Source of the DNA: a virus
Reading direction: 5' to 3' (one strand)
Length of the DNA: 57,997 nucleotides
Virus record (IMG/VR): IMGVR_UViG_3300028829_003388
Span: 3,484-61,480 of that record
The position numbers and the translations under genes were made by a program. Below the pieces are notes generated by a model. That model ran no database searches, was not told the DNA's origin, and worked only from the letters and a program-made list of their open reading frames with translations. Each line of letters opens with the position of its first letter. Positions within the stretch are counted from its first letter, which is position 1. Below are positions 34,741 to 44,109 of this stretch, piece after piece.

Positions 34741-35745
34741 ATGGCAATTAAGAAAAAATCATTTAATGACATAAAGAAGAAGTTTTCTTCTTCGGCAAAA
34801 TTCAAACCACAAAGATTCTATGATTTGGGTACTGAATTTTTGGATGCAGTTGGAGTACCTGGTCCGGCTATGGGACATTTAAATATGTTCTTGGGTCACT
34901 CAGATACGGGTAAAACAACTGCACTTGTTAAGGCGGCGGTAGATGCACAGAAGAAAGGTATTCTTCCTGTGTTTATTATCACAGAACAAAAATGGTCTTT
35001 TGACCATGCAAAACTTATGGGTTTTGACTGTGAAGAAGTGGTGGATGAAGAAACCGGAGAATTGGATTGGGACGGTTTCTTTATTTTTAATAATGACTTT
35101 GAGTACATAGAACAAATTACTGACTACATTAACGAGTTGTTAGATGCCCAAGACAAGGGTGATTTGGAATATGACTTATTATTTTTGTGGGACTCTGTTG
35201 GTTCAGTACCGTGTAAGATGACTTATGATGGTAAAGGTGGTAAACAACACAACGCAGCAGTTCTTGCTGATAAAATTGGTATGGGTATTAATCAGAGAAT
35301 CTCAGGTTCACGTAGGTCGGACTCTAAGTATGAAAATACTTTGGTCATCGTCAACCAACCATGGGTAGAGTTACCAGACAATCCATTTGGTCAACCCAAA
35401 ATTAAGGCTAAAGGTGGTGAAGCGATTTGGTTAAACTCGTCCTTGGTTTTCTTATTTGGTAACCAAAAGAATGCGGGAACAACAAAGATTACTGCGGTAA
35501 AAGACAAAAGAAAAGTTAAGTTCGCAAGTAGAACCAAAGTATCGGTTATGAAAAACCACATCAACGGATTAGGATATGAAGACGGTAGGATACTTGTAAC
35601 CGCTCACGGATTTTTAGCAGGTAAAGATTCTGCGGAAGAAAAAAAATCTATTGAACAATACAAGTTAGAACATTCTGAGTATTGGAAAGACATTATCGGT
35701 ACGGGTAGTGACTACAAGTTAGAAGAAGAAAGTGTAATCATTTAA
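34741..35745 (+). CDS. uvsX: RecA-like recombinase (UvsX)
   Basis: 334 residues. The core has Walker A GHSDTGKTT (K58), a LLFLWDSVGSVP Walker B segment and a NQPWVELPDNPFG region in the DNA-binding loop zone, then KAKGGEAIWLNSSLVF as in RecA/UvsX. T4 UvsX has 391 residues; this is shorter, missing some C-terminal sequence. It pairs homologous DNA for recombination-dependent replication, working with the gp32-like protein immediately upstream. The leader holds an inverted repeat and no Shine-Dalgarno sequence. Confidence 0.9.
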   Translation: MAIKKKSFNDIKKKFSSSAKFKPQRFYDLGTEFLDAVGVPGPAMGHLNMFLGHSDTGKTTALVKAAVDAQKKGILPVFIITEQKWSFDHAKLMGFDCEEVVDEETGELDWDGFFIFNNDFEYIEQITDYINELLDAQDKGDLEYDLLFLWDSVGSVPCKMTYDGKGGKQHNAAVLADKIGMGINQRISGSRRSDSKYENTLVIVNQPWVELPDNPFGQPKIKAKGGEAIWLNSSLVFLFGNQKNAGTTKITAVKDKRKVKFASRTKVSVMKNHINGLGYEDGRILVTAHGFLAGKDSAEEKKSIEQYKLEHSEYWKDIIGTGSDYKLEEESVII

Positions 35746-35755
35746 GTTTTATGGA

Positions 35756-36769
35756 GTGACTAAAACTTTATTAGTAGACGGGAATAACCTTTTCAAGATT
35801 GGTTATCATGGAGTACGGGAATATTACCACAAAGGTAATCACATAGGTGGTATATATCACTTTATGAACACTGTCCGTAGATTCATTGATGAATACAATT
35901 ACGATAAGGTTATTGTCTTTTGGGATGGACACAACAACTCTATACAGAGAAAAAGAATATTTGCCGAGTATAAGGAAAATAGAAGATACAATCGTCTAAA
36001 CGATATTCAAAAACAATCATTTGATTGGCAAATGGATAGAGTTAAACAATATCTTGAGGAGATGTTTATTCGTCAGGTAGAGGTAAATGATAATGAATCG
36101 GACGATATGATAGCGTATTATTGTCAGATTTCTGAAGATGAGACAAAAACTATATTCTCTGCGGACAAAGACCTAACCCAATTAATCTCTGAGACCGTAC
36201 AAGTCTATTCACCGTCACAAAAACAAATGATTAAGTTCGGAGATAAGGTTAAGTTAAAAGATATCTCTATACCCCACCAAAACGTGAGTACGTTTAAGAT
36301 TATCTCTGGTGATAAGTCAGATAATATTGATGGTATATATTATTTCGGTGAGAAGACATTTTCAAAACTTTTTCCTGAGATAGTTGACTCCGTGGTTTCT
36401 GTTGACGATATTTTACAAAAAGGTGAAAAACTACACGAGAATGATAAAGACAACAGAGCACTACAAAACTTGTTATCGGGAAAGACAAAGAGAGGAGTAT
36501 ATGGAGAAGAGTTTTATGTTATCAACAAACAACTCGTGGACCTTTCACAACCTTTGTTGACAGAAGAAGCAAGGGAACTCGTACAACTTTATTATAAAGA
36601 AGATATTGACCCTGAGGGAAGGGGATATCAGAATCTCATGAGAATGATGATGAACGATGGACTATTCAAATACTTACCTAAAACAGACAACGCATGGGTG
36701 TATTTCTTGACACCTTTTATGAAACTTACAAGAAAAGAAAAACGAAGATTTAAAAAAACAAAAAACTAA
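35756..36769 (+). CDS. rnh: RNase H/5'-3' exonuclease, FEN family (T4 Rnh-like)
   Basis: 337 residues, near T4 RNase H (305). The acidic active-site series is visible: LLVDGNNLF (D8), VIVFWDGHNN (D57), NESDDMIAYYC, FSADKDLTQLI, and ISGDKSDNIDGI, the helix-hairpin signature of FEN nucleases. It removes RNA primers and flaps on the lagging strand. The start is GTG at 35756, because the ATG at 35751 is followed by GAG and then TGA. It directly follows UvsX, 10 bases after that stop. Confidence 0.88.
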   Translation: MTKTLLVDGNNLFKIGYHGVREYYHKGNHIGGIYHFMNTVRRFIDEYNYDKVIVFWDGHNNSIQRKRIFAEYKENRRYNRLNDIQKQSFDWQMDRVKQYLEEMFIRQVEVNDNESDDMIAYYCQISEDETKTIFSADKDLTQLISETVQVYSPSQKQMIKFGDKVKLKDISIPHQNVSTFKIISGDKSDNIDGIYYFGEKTFSKLFPEIVDSVVSVDDILQKGEKLHENDKDNRALQNLLSGKTKRGVYGEEFYVINKQLVDLSQPLLTEEARELVQLYYKEDIDPEGRGYQNLMRMMMNDGLFKYLPKTDNAWVYFLTPFMKLTRKEKRRFKKTKN

Positions 36770-36784
36770 TTAAAAACAAAAAAC

Positions 36785-37240
36785 ATGAGTAAAGAAAAGA
36801 ATGAAATCACGAAGATGGAATTTTTGTTGACATTAAACGACAACATCATCGTACAAAGGTTCTACAACGTTAAGGGGTTTAACGAAGATGTTAAAAACAG
36901 TATTGATTTACACGAAACTGTTAGTGACATTTATGACAAAATCCACGAGGGGTTGAAGGCTAAGACGGTTTGGTATATGTTGGACAATCAGTATCAAATT
37001 ATGACTGACCCTATGATACTTGAAACCTCTATGACTGAAGACGATGAGACGTTTAATATTTACATTAAACATAACGATAACATTATTTTTCATCGTGGAT
37101 GGGACGGAAAAACATACCCACCAAAAGTCAGATATACCGTTGATGTGCGACCACACCTAAAGTACGTGTTGAAGTCGTTGACTGAGGTTTGCTCATCTGA
37201 CAAATTGACATGCGAATATCAAGATTATACCTTCGCTTAA
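36785..37240 (+). CDS. Unknown protein in the replication cluster
   Basis: 151 residues with predicted alternating strands and helices (EFLLTLNDNIIVQRFYNVKG, SDIYDKIHEGLKAKTVWYML). No nuclease, ATPase or zinc motif is visible. It is encoded between the FEN nuclease and the replicative helicase, 15 bases from the former, so a role in replication, such as a helicase accessory factor, is possible by context alone. It does not look like T4 gp59, which I cannot find here. Confidence 0.75.
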   Translation: MSKEKNEITKMEFLLTLNDNIIVQRFYNVKGFNEDVKNSIDLHETVSDIYDKIHEGLKAKTVWYMLDNQYQIMTDPMILETSMTEDDETFNIYIKHNDNIIFHRGWDGKTYPPKVRYTVDVRPHLKYVLKSLTEVCSSDKLTCEYQDYTFA

Positions 37241-37243
37241 GCA

Positions 37244-37250
37244 TATTTAT
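37244..37250 (+). promoter_or_regulatory. TATTTAT element before the helicase gene
   Basis: GCATATTTATTTAAACAA lies 30 bases before the helicase ATG. It is the only clear copy of the element in the replication cluster. Confidence 0.35.
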
Positions 37251-37280
37251 TTAAACAACCTTTTAATAATTTCAATCAAT

Positions 37281-38657
37281 ATGTCAAAAGAAAAAAATTT
37301 TGGATACCTCGGCAATACATTTCAAATTCAATTACTTAATAACATCGTTCTTTATAAGGACTTTGCAACGTCCATTGTTGATGTAATCGAGCCAAAATAC
37401 TTTGACAACCAGTACTTTAAGTTGATTATGCAAATTCTGAAGGAGTATTATGTAAAGTACGAACATACACCTTCATATAATACACTAGAACAACTTGTTA
37501 AATCTGAAGTGTCATCACCTATGGCACAGAAGATGGTGTTGGATATGATTGACCAAGTAAAGGAGGCACCTATAGAAGGGGAGACGTTTGTTCAAGAAAA
37601 GGCTTTAAAGTTTTGTAAACAACAAGAACTTCAAAAAGTTATGGGTAAAGCTCAAAAAATCATAGATAAAGGTGATTTTGAAAGTTACGACCACCTTGAA
37701 GAAATGGTTAGAGAAGCCCTACAAGTTGGTGAGGTAGACGCCGGAACCGCAGATGTATTCTCTAATTTAGATGACGTTTTGGAAGAAGACTTCCGTCATC
37801 CAATCCCTATGGGTATACCGGGTATTGATAACCTTTTAAAGGGTGGTATCGCTAAAGGTGAGTTGGGTGTTATTTTAGCACCTACCGGTGTGGGTAAATC
37901 TACACTACTCACAAAAATCGCGAACCACGCATTTAATCTCGGATATAACGTTCTTCAAATTTTCTTTGAGGACAACCCCAAAATTATCCAAAGAAAACAC
38001 TTCACTTTGTGGACAGGTATTGCTCCCGATTTGTTGTCTATGCATAAGGACAAAGTCCTTAGTAAAGTACAAGAAATTAAGGAGAACGCACCTAACAAAC
38101 TTATCCTAAAAAAACTCCCTTCTGACACTTTGACAATGAATCAAATTAAGAATCAGATTCGTAAAATGATGGCGGAAGGTAATAAGATTGATATGGTCGT
38201 TTTGGACTATATTGATTGTATCGTACCTGATAAAAATTTGGGTGACGAGTGGAAAAGTGAAGGTTCGGTTATGAGAGGATTTGAATCAATGAACCACGAA
38301 CTAAACATTGTCGGATGGACAGCCACACAAGGTAATAGAAGTTCTATTTCATCTGATGTCGTAACCACAGACCAAATGGGTGGTTCTATCAAGAAAGCGC
38401 AAGTAGGACACGTAATTATTTCTGTTGCTAAGTCACTACAACAGAAAGAAATGAACTTAGCAACTATCGCGATTACAAAGTCTCGTATTGGTAAGGATGG
38501 TGTTGTATTTGAAAACTGTAAGTTTGATAACGAAATGTTAGAAATTGATACAGAACAGAGTGTTACTTTCTTAGGGTTAGAAGAACAGAAAGAAGAGAGA
38601 AATAAAGAAAGAATTAAAGAACTCCTTGCAAAGAAAAAACAAAGGGAAAATAAATAA
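37281..38657 (+). CDS. 41: Replicative DNA helicase, DnaB/gp41 family
   Basis: 458 residues, close to T4 gp41 (475). An N-terminal helical domain is followed by a RecA-like motor with PMGIPGIDNLLKGGIAKGEL, Walker A APTGVGKST (K206, S207), a Walker B segment IDMVVLDYIDCI, and a switch region GWTATQGNRSS, all typical of DnaB-family helicases. It unwinds DNA 5'-3' ahead of the polymerase as a hexamer. A charged C-terminal tail ends KKKQRENK. No primase gene is visible in the window. Arg codons are mixed. Confidence 0.92.
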   Translation: MSKEKNFGYLGNTFQIQLLNNIVLYKDFATSIVDVIEPKYFDNQYFKLIMQILKEYYVKYEHTPSYNTLEQLVKSEVSSPMAQKMVLDMIDQVKEAPIEGETFVQEKALKFCKQQELQKVMGKAQKIIDKGDFESYDHLEEMVREALQVGEVDAGTADVFSNLDDVLEEDFRHPIPMGIPGIDNLLKGGIAKGELGVILAPTGVGKSTLLTKIANHAFNLGYNVLQIFFEDNPKIIQRKHFTLWTGIAPDLLSMHKDKVLSKVQEIKENAPNKLILKKLPSDTLTMNQIKNQIRKMMAEGNKIDMVVLDYIDCIVPDKNLGDEWKSEGSVMRGFESMNHELNIVGWTATQGNRSSISSDVVTTDQMGGSIKKAQVGHVIISVAKSLQQKEMNLATIAITKSRIGKDGVVFENCKFDNEMLEIDTEQSVTFLGLEEQKEERNKERIKELLAKKKQRENK

Positions 38658-38674
38658 TAAATCTTATATTTAAT

Positions 38675-39955
38675 ATGGAAAACTTAAATAATATGTTAGA
38701 AAAGGATATACGTTACGTAATTAAAAGAAGTGGAAATAAAGTTCCATTTGAAAGTGAAAAAATTGAAAATGCGGTATTAAAGGCGATGGGTAGTGTTGGT
38801 ATGGTAGACACTGAGATGGCAGAAAAAATCGCTAGAATTTCATCTAAAGCCTTATTCAGAGGTAATAAAGATAGAGTTCCTCATGTTGATGAGGTACATG
38901 ACATGGTTGAGAATAAGTTGATGGACAACGGTCTTAATGATGTCGCTAAGGAATATATCGTATATAGAGCAAAACATATGCCAAATATATTTGCGAAAAG
39001 AGTAAACTTAAAACCATACGATTACCCAAACCTCAACGACTATGTTGACGCAATAAGACACTCATACTGGGTTCATACGGAGTTTAATTATACGTCAGAT
39101 ATACAAGACTTTAAGGTTCATCTTAATGAAAAAGAGAGGTCAGCAGTCCAAAGAGCGATGTTGGCAATATCTCAGATTGAGATTGCGGTAAAAACATTTT
39201 GGGGTGACATTTATAAAAGAATGCCAAAACCAGAAATTGGTAATGTTGGAGCCACTTTTGCTGAGTCAGAGGTGAGACACGCAGACGCTTACTCACACTT
39301 AGTTCAACTATTAGGATTAAATAAAGAGTTTGAAAACTTACTACAAGTACCAGCAATTCGTAGAAGAATTAAGTACTTGGAAAAGGCGATTGTAAACTCT
39401 AAAGCTGTTGAAAACAAAGAATACTTTGAGTCTGTAATCCTATTTTCTATGTTTGTTGAAAACGTATCACTATTCTCTCAATTCTTGGTTATTATGTCAT
39501 TTAATAAGCACAAGAATAAATTAAAAGGAATTAGTAATGCCGTAGAAGCAACATCAAAGGAAGAAAACATACACGCGGAATTTGGTTTTGATTTGGTTAA
39601 TCTGATTAAGGAAGAAAATCCTGATTGGTGGACTGAAGATTTAGTTGAAGACCTAATAGACGCTACACTAGAAGCTTATGATGCTGAGGAAGAAATTGTA
39701 AATTGGATTTTTGAAAATGGAGATTTAGATTTCCTAACTAAAAAACAAACTATGGAGTTTATAAAGCACAGATTTAATGTATCATTAAATTCAATTGGTA
39801 TTGATAGTGTCTTTAAAGTTAATGAAACTTTACTTTCCACTACTGAATGGTTTGACGATGAAATCTTAACTACAAAACACACTGATTTCTTCAACAAAAG
39901 AAGTATTAACTACAGTAAAAAATCAAAATCAATTACATCTAACGACTTATTTTAA
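38675..39955 (+). CDS. nrdB: Ribonucleotide reductase small subunit with an N-terminal ATP-cone
   Basis: 426 residues, about 60-90 more than an ordinary NrdB. Residues ~8-95 form an ATP-cone (YVIKRSGNKVPFESEKIENA ... VHDMVENKLM). The ferritin-like part carries metal ligands E169, E199, H202, E262, E297 and H300, with Tyr206 at the usual radical position (EVRHADAY). ATP-cones normally sit on NrdA and sense dATP/ATP. Moving the cone to NrdB has been described in Flavobacteriia (Leeuwenhoekiella). The cofactor type (iron, manganese or mixed) cannot be told from sequence. It supplies the radical that NrdA, encoded 16 bases downstream, uses to make dNTPs. Confidence 0.9.
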   Translation: MENLNNMLEKDIRYVIKRSGNKVPFESEKIENAVLKAMGSVGMVDTEMAEKIARISSKALFRGNKDRVPHVDEVHDMVENKLMDNGLNDVAKEYIVYRAKHMPNIFAKRVNLKPYDYPNLNDYVDAIRHSYWVHTEFNYTSDIQDFKVHLNEKERSAVQRAMLAISQIEIAVKTFWGDIYKRMPKPEIGNVGATFAESEVRHADAYSHLVQLLGLNKEFENLLQVPAIRRRIKYLEKAIVNSKAVENKEYFESVILFSMFVENVSLFSQFLVIMSFNKHKNKLKGISNAVEATSKEENIHAEFGFDLVNLIKEENPDWWTEDLVEDLIDATLEAYDAEEEIVNWIFENGDLDFLTKKQTMEFIKHRFNVSLNSIGIDSVFKVNETLLSTTEWFDDEILTTKHTDFFNKRSINYSKKSKSITSNDLF

Positions 39956-39971
39956 TAAATTACAATATACA

Positions 39972-41678
39972 ATGAAAGAGAGAAAACCATTTGATTGGAT
40001 TAACGAGGAGTCTATAACATTTCTTCGTAGAGGATATTTGAGTGAAGGTGAAGAACCTTTAGAAAGAATTAGAACAATAGCTGACCATGCGGAAAAACTT
40101 TTAGGTATGGAAGGATTTGCAGATAAATTTTATGATTACATGAGTAAGGGATGGTACTCGTTATCATCACCCGTGTGGGCTAACTTTGGTAAAAAACGAG
40201 GTTTACCGGTGAGTTGTTTTGGTTCTAATATCGGAGATAATATTGAATCTATTCTCCATACACAGGCGGAAGTAGGTGAAATGAGTAAAATGGGTGGAGG
40301 AACCTCAGGATACTTTGGTAATATTAGAGAGCGTGGTGCTGAAATTACAGATAACGGACACGCACCTGGTGCGGTTCACTTCATGAATCTATTCCAAAGT
40401 GTCGTAGATAATATCTCACAAGGTTCAACTAGAAGAGGTAGGTTTTCACCTTACCTACCTGTTGAACATCCAGATATTATGGAGTTTTTGGAAATAGGTA
40501 CTGAAGGTTTCCCAATTCAAGACTTAACACATGCGGTCACAGTTACTGACGATTTTATGTACGATATGATTGAAGGTAACGAAGAGAAAAGAGCAATATG
40601 GGCTAAAGTTATACAAAGAAGAGGTGAAATAGGATATCCATACATTATGTTTACCGATACCATGAATAAAAAATCACCTGAAGTATACCAAGATAAAGGT
40701 GCTAAAATTTACAACTCTAACCTGTGTTCTGAGATTGCATTACATAATTCGGAAGAAGAGTCATTTGTTTGTGTTTTATCATCTATGAACGTACTTCATT
40801 ATGATGAATGGAAAGACACTGATGCCGTTGAAACTATGACATATTTCTTAGATGCAGTTGTTACTGAATTTTTGGATAAAATTGAAGATATCCGAGACGA
40901 TGGTACTATTGAGGGTAGAAGAGGATTTTTATACTTAGAAAAGGCTTATAATTTCGCGAAAAGACAAAGAGCACTTGGATTAGGTGTTTTAGGTTGGCAT
41001 TCGTTACTACAATCAAAAGGTTTAGCTTTTGATACGGTAGATAGTGCAAAATTAAACGTTGAAGTATTCAAACTGATAAAAGAAAAATCATACAAAGCGT
41101 CTGAAGAATTGGCTAATATTTTTGGGGAACCTGAGTATCTTGAAGGTTATGGTAGAAGGAATGTTACCTTAAACGCAATAGCACCTACAACATCGTCCGC
41201 ATTTATTTTAGGTCAAGTATCACAGTCAATTGAACCGATATGGTCTAACTGTTATGTTAAGGATGTTGCTAAGATGAAAGTTACTATTAAAAATCCTGTT
41301 CTTGAAAATCTTTTAAAAGAGTTGGGTAAAGACACTAAAGAAGTGTGGGATAGTATTAAGAAAAGAGATGGGTCTGCACAACACTTAGATTTCCTAAGTG
41401 ACGAACAAAAAAACATATTTAGGACTTTTTCCGAAATTAATCAGGCATCAATCATTAACCAAGCCGCGATAAGACAAGACTTTATTGACCAGTCACAATC
41501 TTTAAACTTAATGATTTCTCCTGATATGCCAACAAGAGATGTAAATAAGTTACTAATAGATGCTTGGAAGTTAGGTGTAAAAACTTTATACTATCAACAC
41601 TCTATGAACTCAGCACAGGCATTTGCTAGGAAAAAATTGAATTTAAATGACCTACAATGTGTCGCATGTGAAGGATAA
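39972..41678 (+). CDS. nrdA: Ribonucleotide reductase large subunit, without ATP-cone
   Basis: 568 residues, short for NrdA (E. coli 761). It starts directly in the catalytic barrel and lacks the N-terminal ATP-cone. Active residues are present: C82 (VSCFGS) and C267 (FVCVLSS) as the redox pair, N250-C252-E254 (NSNLCSEI) in the active site, Y540-Y541 (TLYYQHS) for radical transfer, and a C-terminal C563xxC566 (CVACEG) for reduction by thioredoxin or glutaredoxin. It reduces ribonucleotides to deoxyribonucleotides with the NrdB encoded just upstream. Activity regulation must come from the cone on NrdB. A strong terminator follows. Confidence 0.95.
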   Translation: MKERKPFDWINEESITFLRRGYLSEGEEPLERIRTIADHAEKLLGMEGFADKFYDYMSKGWYSLSSPVWANFGKKRGLPVSCFGSNIGDNIESILHTQAEVGEMSKMGGGTSGYFGNIRERGAEITDNGHAPGAVHFMNLFQSVVDNISQGSTRRGRFSPYLPVEHPDIMEFLEIGTEGFPIQDLTHAVTVTDDFMYDMIEGNEEKRAIWAKVIQRRGEIGYPYIMFTDTMNKKSPEVYQDKGAKIYNSNLCSEIALHNSEEESFVCVLSSMNVLHYDEWKDTDAVETMTYFLDAVVTEFLDKIEDIRDDGTIEGRRGFLYLEKAYNFAKRQRALGLGVLGWHSLLQSKGLAFDTVDSAKLNVEVFKLIKEKSYKASEELANIFGEPEYLEGYGRRNVTLNAIAPTTSSAFILGQVSQSIEPIWSNCYVKDVAKMKVTIKNPVLENLLKELGKDTKEVWDSIKKRDGSAQHLDFLSDEQKNIFRTFSEINQASIINQAAIRQDFIDQSQSLNLMISPDMPTRDVNKLLIDAWKLGVKTLYYQHSMNSAQAFARKKLNLNDLQCVACEG

Positions 41679-41683
41679 AAATT

Positions 41684-41712
41684 AAAACCCGTCAACTAAG
41701 ACGGGTTTTTTT
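41684..41712 (+). terminator. Rho-independent terminator after nrdA
   Basis: AAAACCCGTC, loop AACTAA, GACGGGTTTT with further T residues: a 10-bp stem ending the DNA metabolism block. Confidence 0.9.
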
Positions 41713-41731
41713 ATAAAAATACTATACTGAA

Positions 41732-41738
41732 TATTTAT
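41732..41738 (+). promoter_or_regulatory. Late-promoter-like TATTTAT element for the wedge operon
   Basis: GAATATTTATTAATATG: the element ends 4 bases before the ATG at 41743, just after a terminator, so it must provide transcription of the wedge genes unless read-through occurs. Confidence 0.5.
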
Positions 41739-41742
41739 TAAT

Positions 41743-42225
41743 ATGGCTATATTAAATCAGACGTATGGTGTTCAGTTTCCTTTTAAGGAAAGTCTTGAAG
41801 GTAATTATCTTAGATTAACTAAAGAAGTTAGTGATGAGGTAAGGACTAACTTATTACATTTAATATTAACAAGAAAAGGTAGTAGATATTATTTACCCGA
41901 CTTTGGTACTAGAATATATGAATTTATATTTGAACCGATGGACGGACCTACTTTTGATGCAATTAAATCAGACATACAAACGGCAGTAAAAAAATACATA
42001 CCAAACCTAATATTAAATGACATTAGTATAAAACCCTATACCGACGATGATAAAAGTCCAATTGGGGAATTAAATATAGAAGACCAAGACTCAACATACG
42101 AGATGTTTGATATATTTAGAACTGCTGGTGAAGGTGTGGATGAGTATACCGCAAAGGTTAGGATAGACTATTCAATAAAAAATTCTACTTTTGAAAGTAG
42201 AGATTTCATAATAATTAATATATAA
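41743..42225 (+). CDS. 25: Baseplate wedge protein gp25 (gpW/lysozyme-like fold)
   Basis: 160 residues (T4 gp25 has 132). The core DEVRTNLLHLILTRKGSRYY followed by LPDFGTRIYEFIFEP matches the conserved gp25/gpW family signature: 'initial helix, L-L-T-x-x-G-x-R-x-x-x-P-x-F-G'. gp25 forms the inner baseplate ring and starts sheath polymerisation. It is the first gene of the wedge operon, 5 bases before gp6, the usual pairing in contractile injection machines. Confidence 0.92.
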   Translation: MAILNQTYGVQFPFKESLEGNYLRLTKEVSDEVRTNLLHLILTRKGSRYYLPDFGTRIYEFIFEPMDGPTFDAIKSDIQTAVKKYIPNLILNDISIKPYTDDDKSPIGELNIEDQDSTYEMFDIFRTAGEGVDEYTAKVRIDYSIKNSTFESRDFIIINI

Positions 42226-42230
42226 TCTAA

Positions 42231-44069
42231 ATGGCTAATCGTAAGATATCGTATACCGAAAGAGATTTTGAAGGACTAAGACAAGACCTGATTAATTTTA
42301 CAAGACAATATTATCCGGAATTAATTGATAATTTTAATGATGCTTCGGTTTTTTCAGTCTTTTTAGATTTAAATGCCGCGATAGGTGATAACCTACACTA
42401 TCACATAGATAGAAGTATACAGGAAACTGTATTACAATACGCACAACAGAAGTCGTCAATTTACAATATTGCGAGGACTTATGGGTTAAAAATACCAGGT
42501 AACCGACCTTCAATATCGCTGTTGGATATATCAATAACTGTACCTGCATACGGAGACCAAGAAGATAGTAGATACTTAGGTGTTATAAGGTCTGGCTCGC
42601 AATTTTTAGGAGGAGGTCAGATATTTGAAAATGTAGAAGATGTGGACTTTAGTACACAGTATAATAGTAAGGGTTACCCTAATAGGACTAAAATACCTAA
42701 TTTTGATTCTAACAATAGAATTGTAAATTATACAATAACTAAAAGAGAAGTTGTGGTTAATGGTACAAGTAAGGTGTTTAAAAAAGTGATTAATGCAAAT
42801 GACGTTAAACCTTTTTACGAATTCTTTTTACCTGAAAAAAACGTTATAAGTATAACCTCAATCATACAAAAAGACGGTACAACATACTCAAGTCCACCAA
42901 CATATGATGAATTTATTACTGCACCTGATAAGTGGTATGAGGTAGATGCATTGGCCGAAAATACCGTATTTATTGAAGACCCGACTAAAGCTTCTGATGA
43001 CCCAGGTATAAAAGTTGGTAGGTATATAGAGACCGAAAATAGATTTATTTCTGAATACACACCTGAGGGATATTGTAGAGTTCAGTTTGGAAGTGCAACA
43101 GTAACGGCAGATGACCAACTTGCACAGTTTGCAAGAACAGGGATGCCAGTAAGATTACAAGATTATCAAAATAATATAGCATTAGGTAAAACAGTTAAGG
43201 CAAATACTACGTTATTTGTTAAATATAGGATAGGTGGTGGTTCATCGTCTAATATTGGTGTTAATACAATTAATCAGTTAGGTACTATTAACTTCTCAGT
43301 TACAGGACCATCAGTAAGTATTAATCAAAATGTTAGACAAAGTTTAAGATGTAACAACGTAACCGCGGCGATAGGTGGAGGTGACCTACCAACGACAGAA
43401 GAAGTTAGAAATATGGTAACTTATAACTTCGCGGCTCAAAAGAGAGCGGTAACAATAAATGACTACAACTCTTTAATTAAAACAATGCCAAGTAGATTCG
43501 GGGCACCTGCAAAGGCATCTATCACTGAAGAAGATAACAAAATTAAAGTTGAAGTATTGTCCTACGATACGAACGGAAAATTAACAGGTAATGTATCAAA
43601 CACACTTAAGGAAAATATCGCAAATTACTTATCAAACTATAGAATGATAAATGATTATATTTCAGTGAGAAGCGCACAGGCAATAGACTTAGAGTTTGAG
43701 CTCTCTGTTGCGATGGAATCAACAGAAAACCAAGGACAGGTTATTACTAACATTGTTAATAGTGTGGAATCATATATGTCACCAAGAACTAATTTATTAG
43801 GTAAGAACGTTAATATATCTGATATACGTAGAATAATACAAGACATACCAGGTGTTAGTACATTAGCGGAAATTAAAGTGTTTAATAAAACGGGTGGACA
43901 ATACTCTTCATCTGAAACTTCACAAAGGTATTCAGATAGTTCAACAAAACAAATAGAGTTGATAGATGATACTATCTTTGCTCAACCAAATCAGATATAT
44001 CAAGTAAGATTCCCTGAGAAAGACATCAAAGTAAGAATAAAAACACTTAAAAACGTAGATTTCTCGTAA
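42231..44069 (+). CDS. 6: Baseplate wedge protein gp6 (baseplate J-like)
   Basis: 612 residues (T4 gp6 has 660). The N-terminal stretch RQDLINFTRQYYPELIDNFN then SVFLDLNAAIGDNLHYHIDR, and the middle KRAVTINDYNSLIKTMPSRF, are the conserved pattern of gp6/gpJ wedge proteins, which dimerise around gp7 to form the iris ring of the baseplate. Directly follows gp25. The C-terminus ends on a strand-rich VRFPEKDIKVRIKTLKN segment. Confidence 0.92.
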   Translation: MANRKISYTERDFEGLRQDLINFTRQYYPELIDNFNDASVFSVFLDLNAAIGDNLHYHIDRSIQETVLQYAQQKSSIYNIARTYGLKIPGNRPSISLLDISITVPAYGDQEDSRYLGVIRSGSQFLGGGQIFENVEDVDFSTQYNSKGYPNRTKIPNFDSNNRIVNYTITKREVVVNGTSKVFKKVINANDVKPFYEFFLPEKNVISITSIIQKDGTTYSSPPTYDEFITAPDKWYEVDALAENTVFIEDPTKASDDPGIKVGRYIETENRFISEYTPEGYCRVQFGSATVTADDQLAQFARTGMPVRLQDYQNNIALGKTVKANTTLFVKYRIGGGSSSNIGVNTINQLGTINFSVTGPSVSINQNVRQSLRCNNVTAAIGGGDLPTTEEVRNMVTYNFAAQKRAVTINDYNSLIKTMPSRFGAPAKASITEEDNKIKVEVLSYDTNGKLTGNVSNTLKENIANYLSNYRMINDYISVRSAQAIDLEFELSVAMESTENQGQVITNIVNSVESYMSPRTNLLGKNVNISDIRRIIQDIPGVSTLAEIKVFNKTGGQYSSSETSQRYSDSSTKQIELIDDTIFAQPNQIYQVRFPEKDIKVRIKTLKNVDFS

Positions 44070-44109
44070 TCTATATTTAGTATACTTTTATTTTTTTAAT
44101 TTTAAAATT

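Noticed and set aside
36785-37240. A gp59-type helicase loader.
   Set aside because: Context fits, but I see no sequence features of gp59, so the function is left open.
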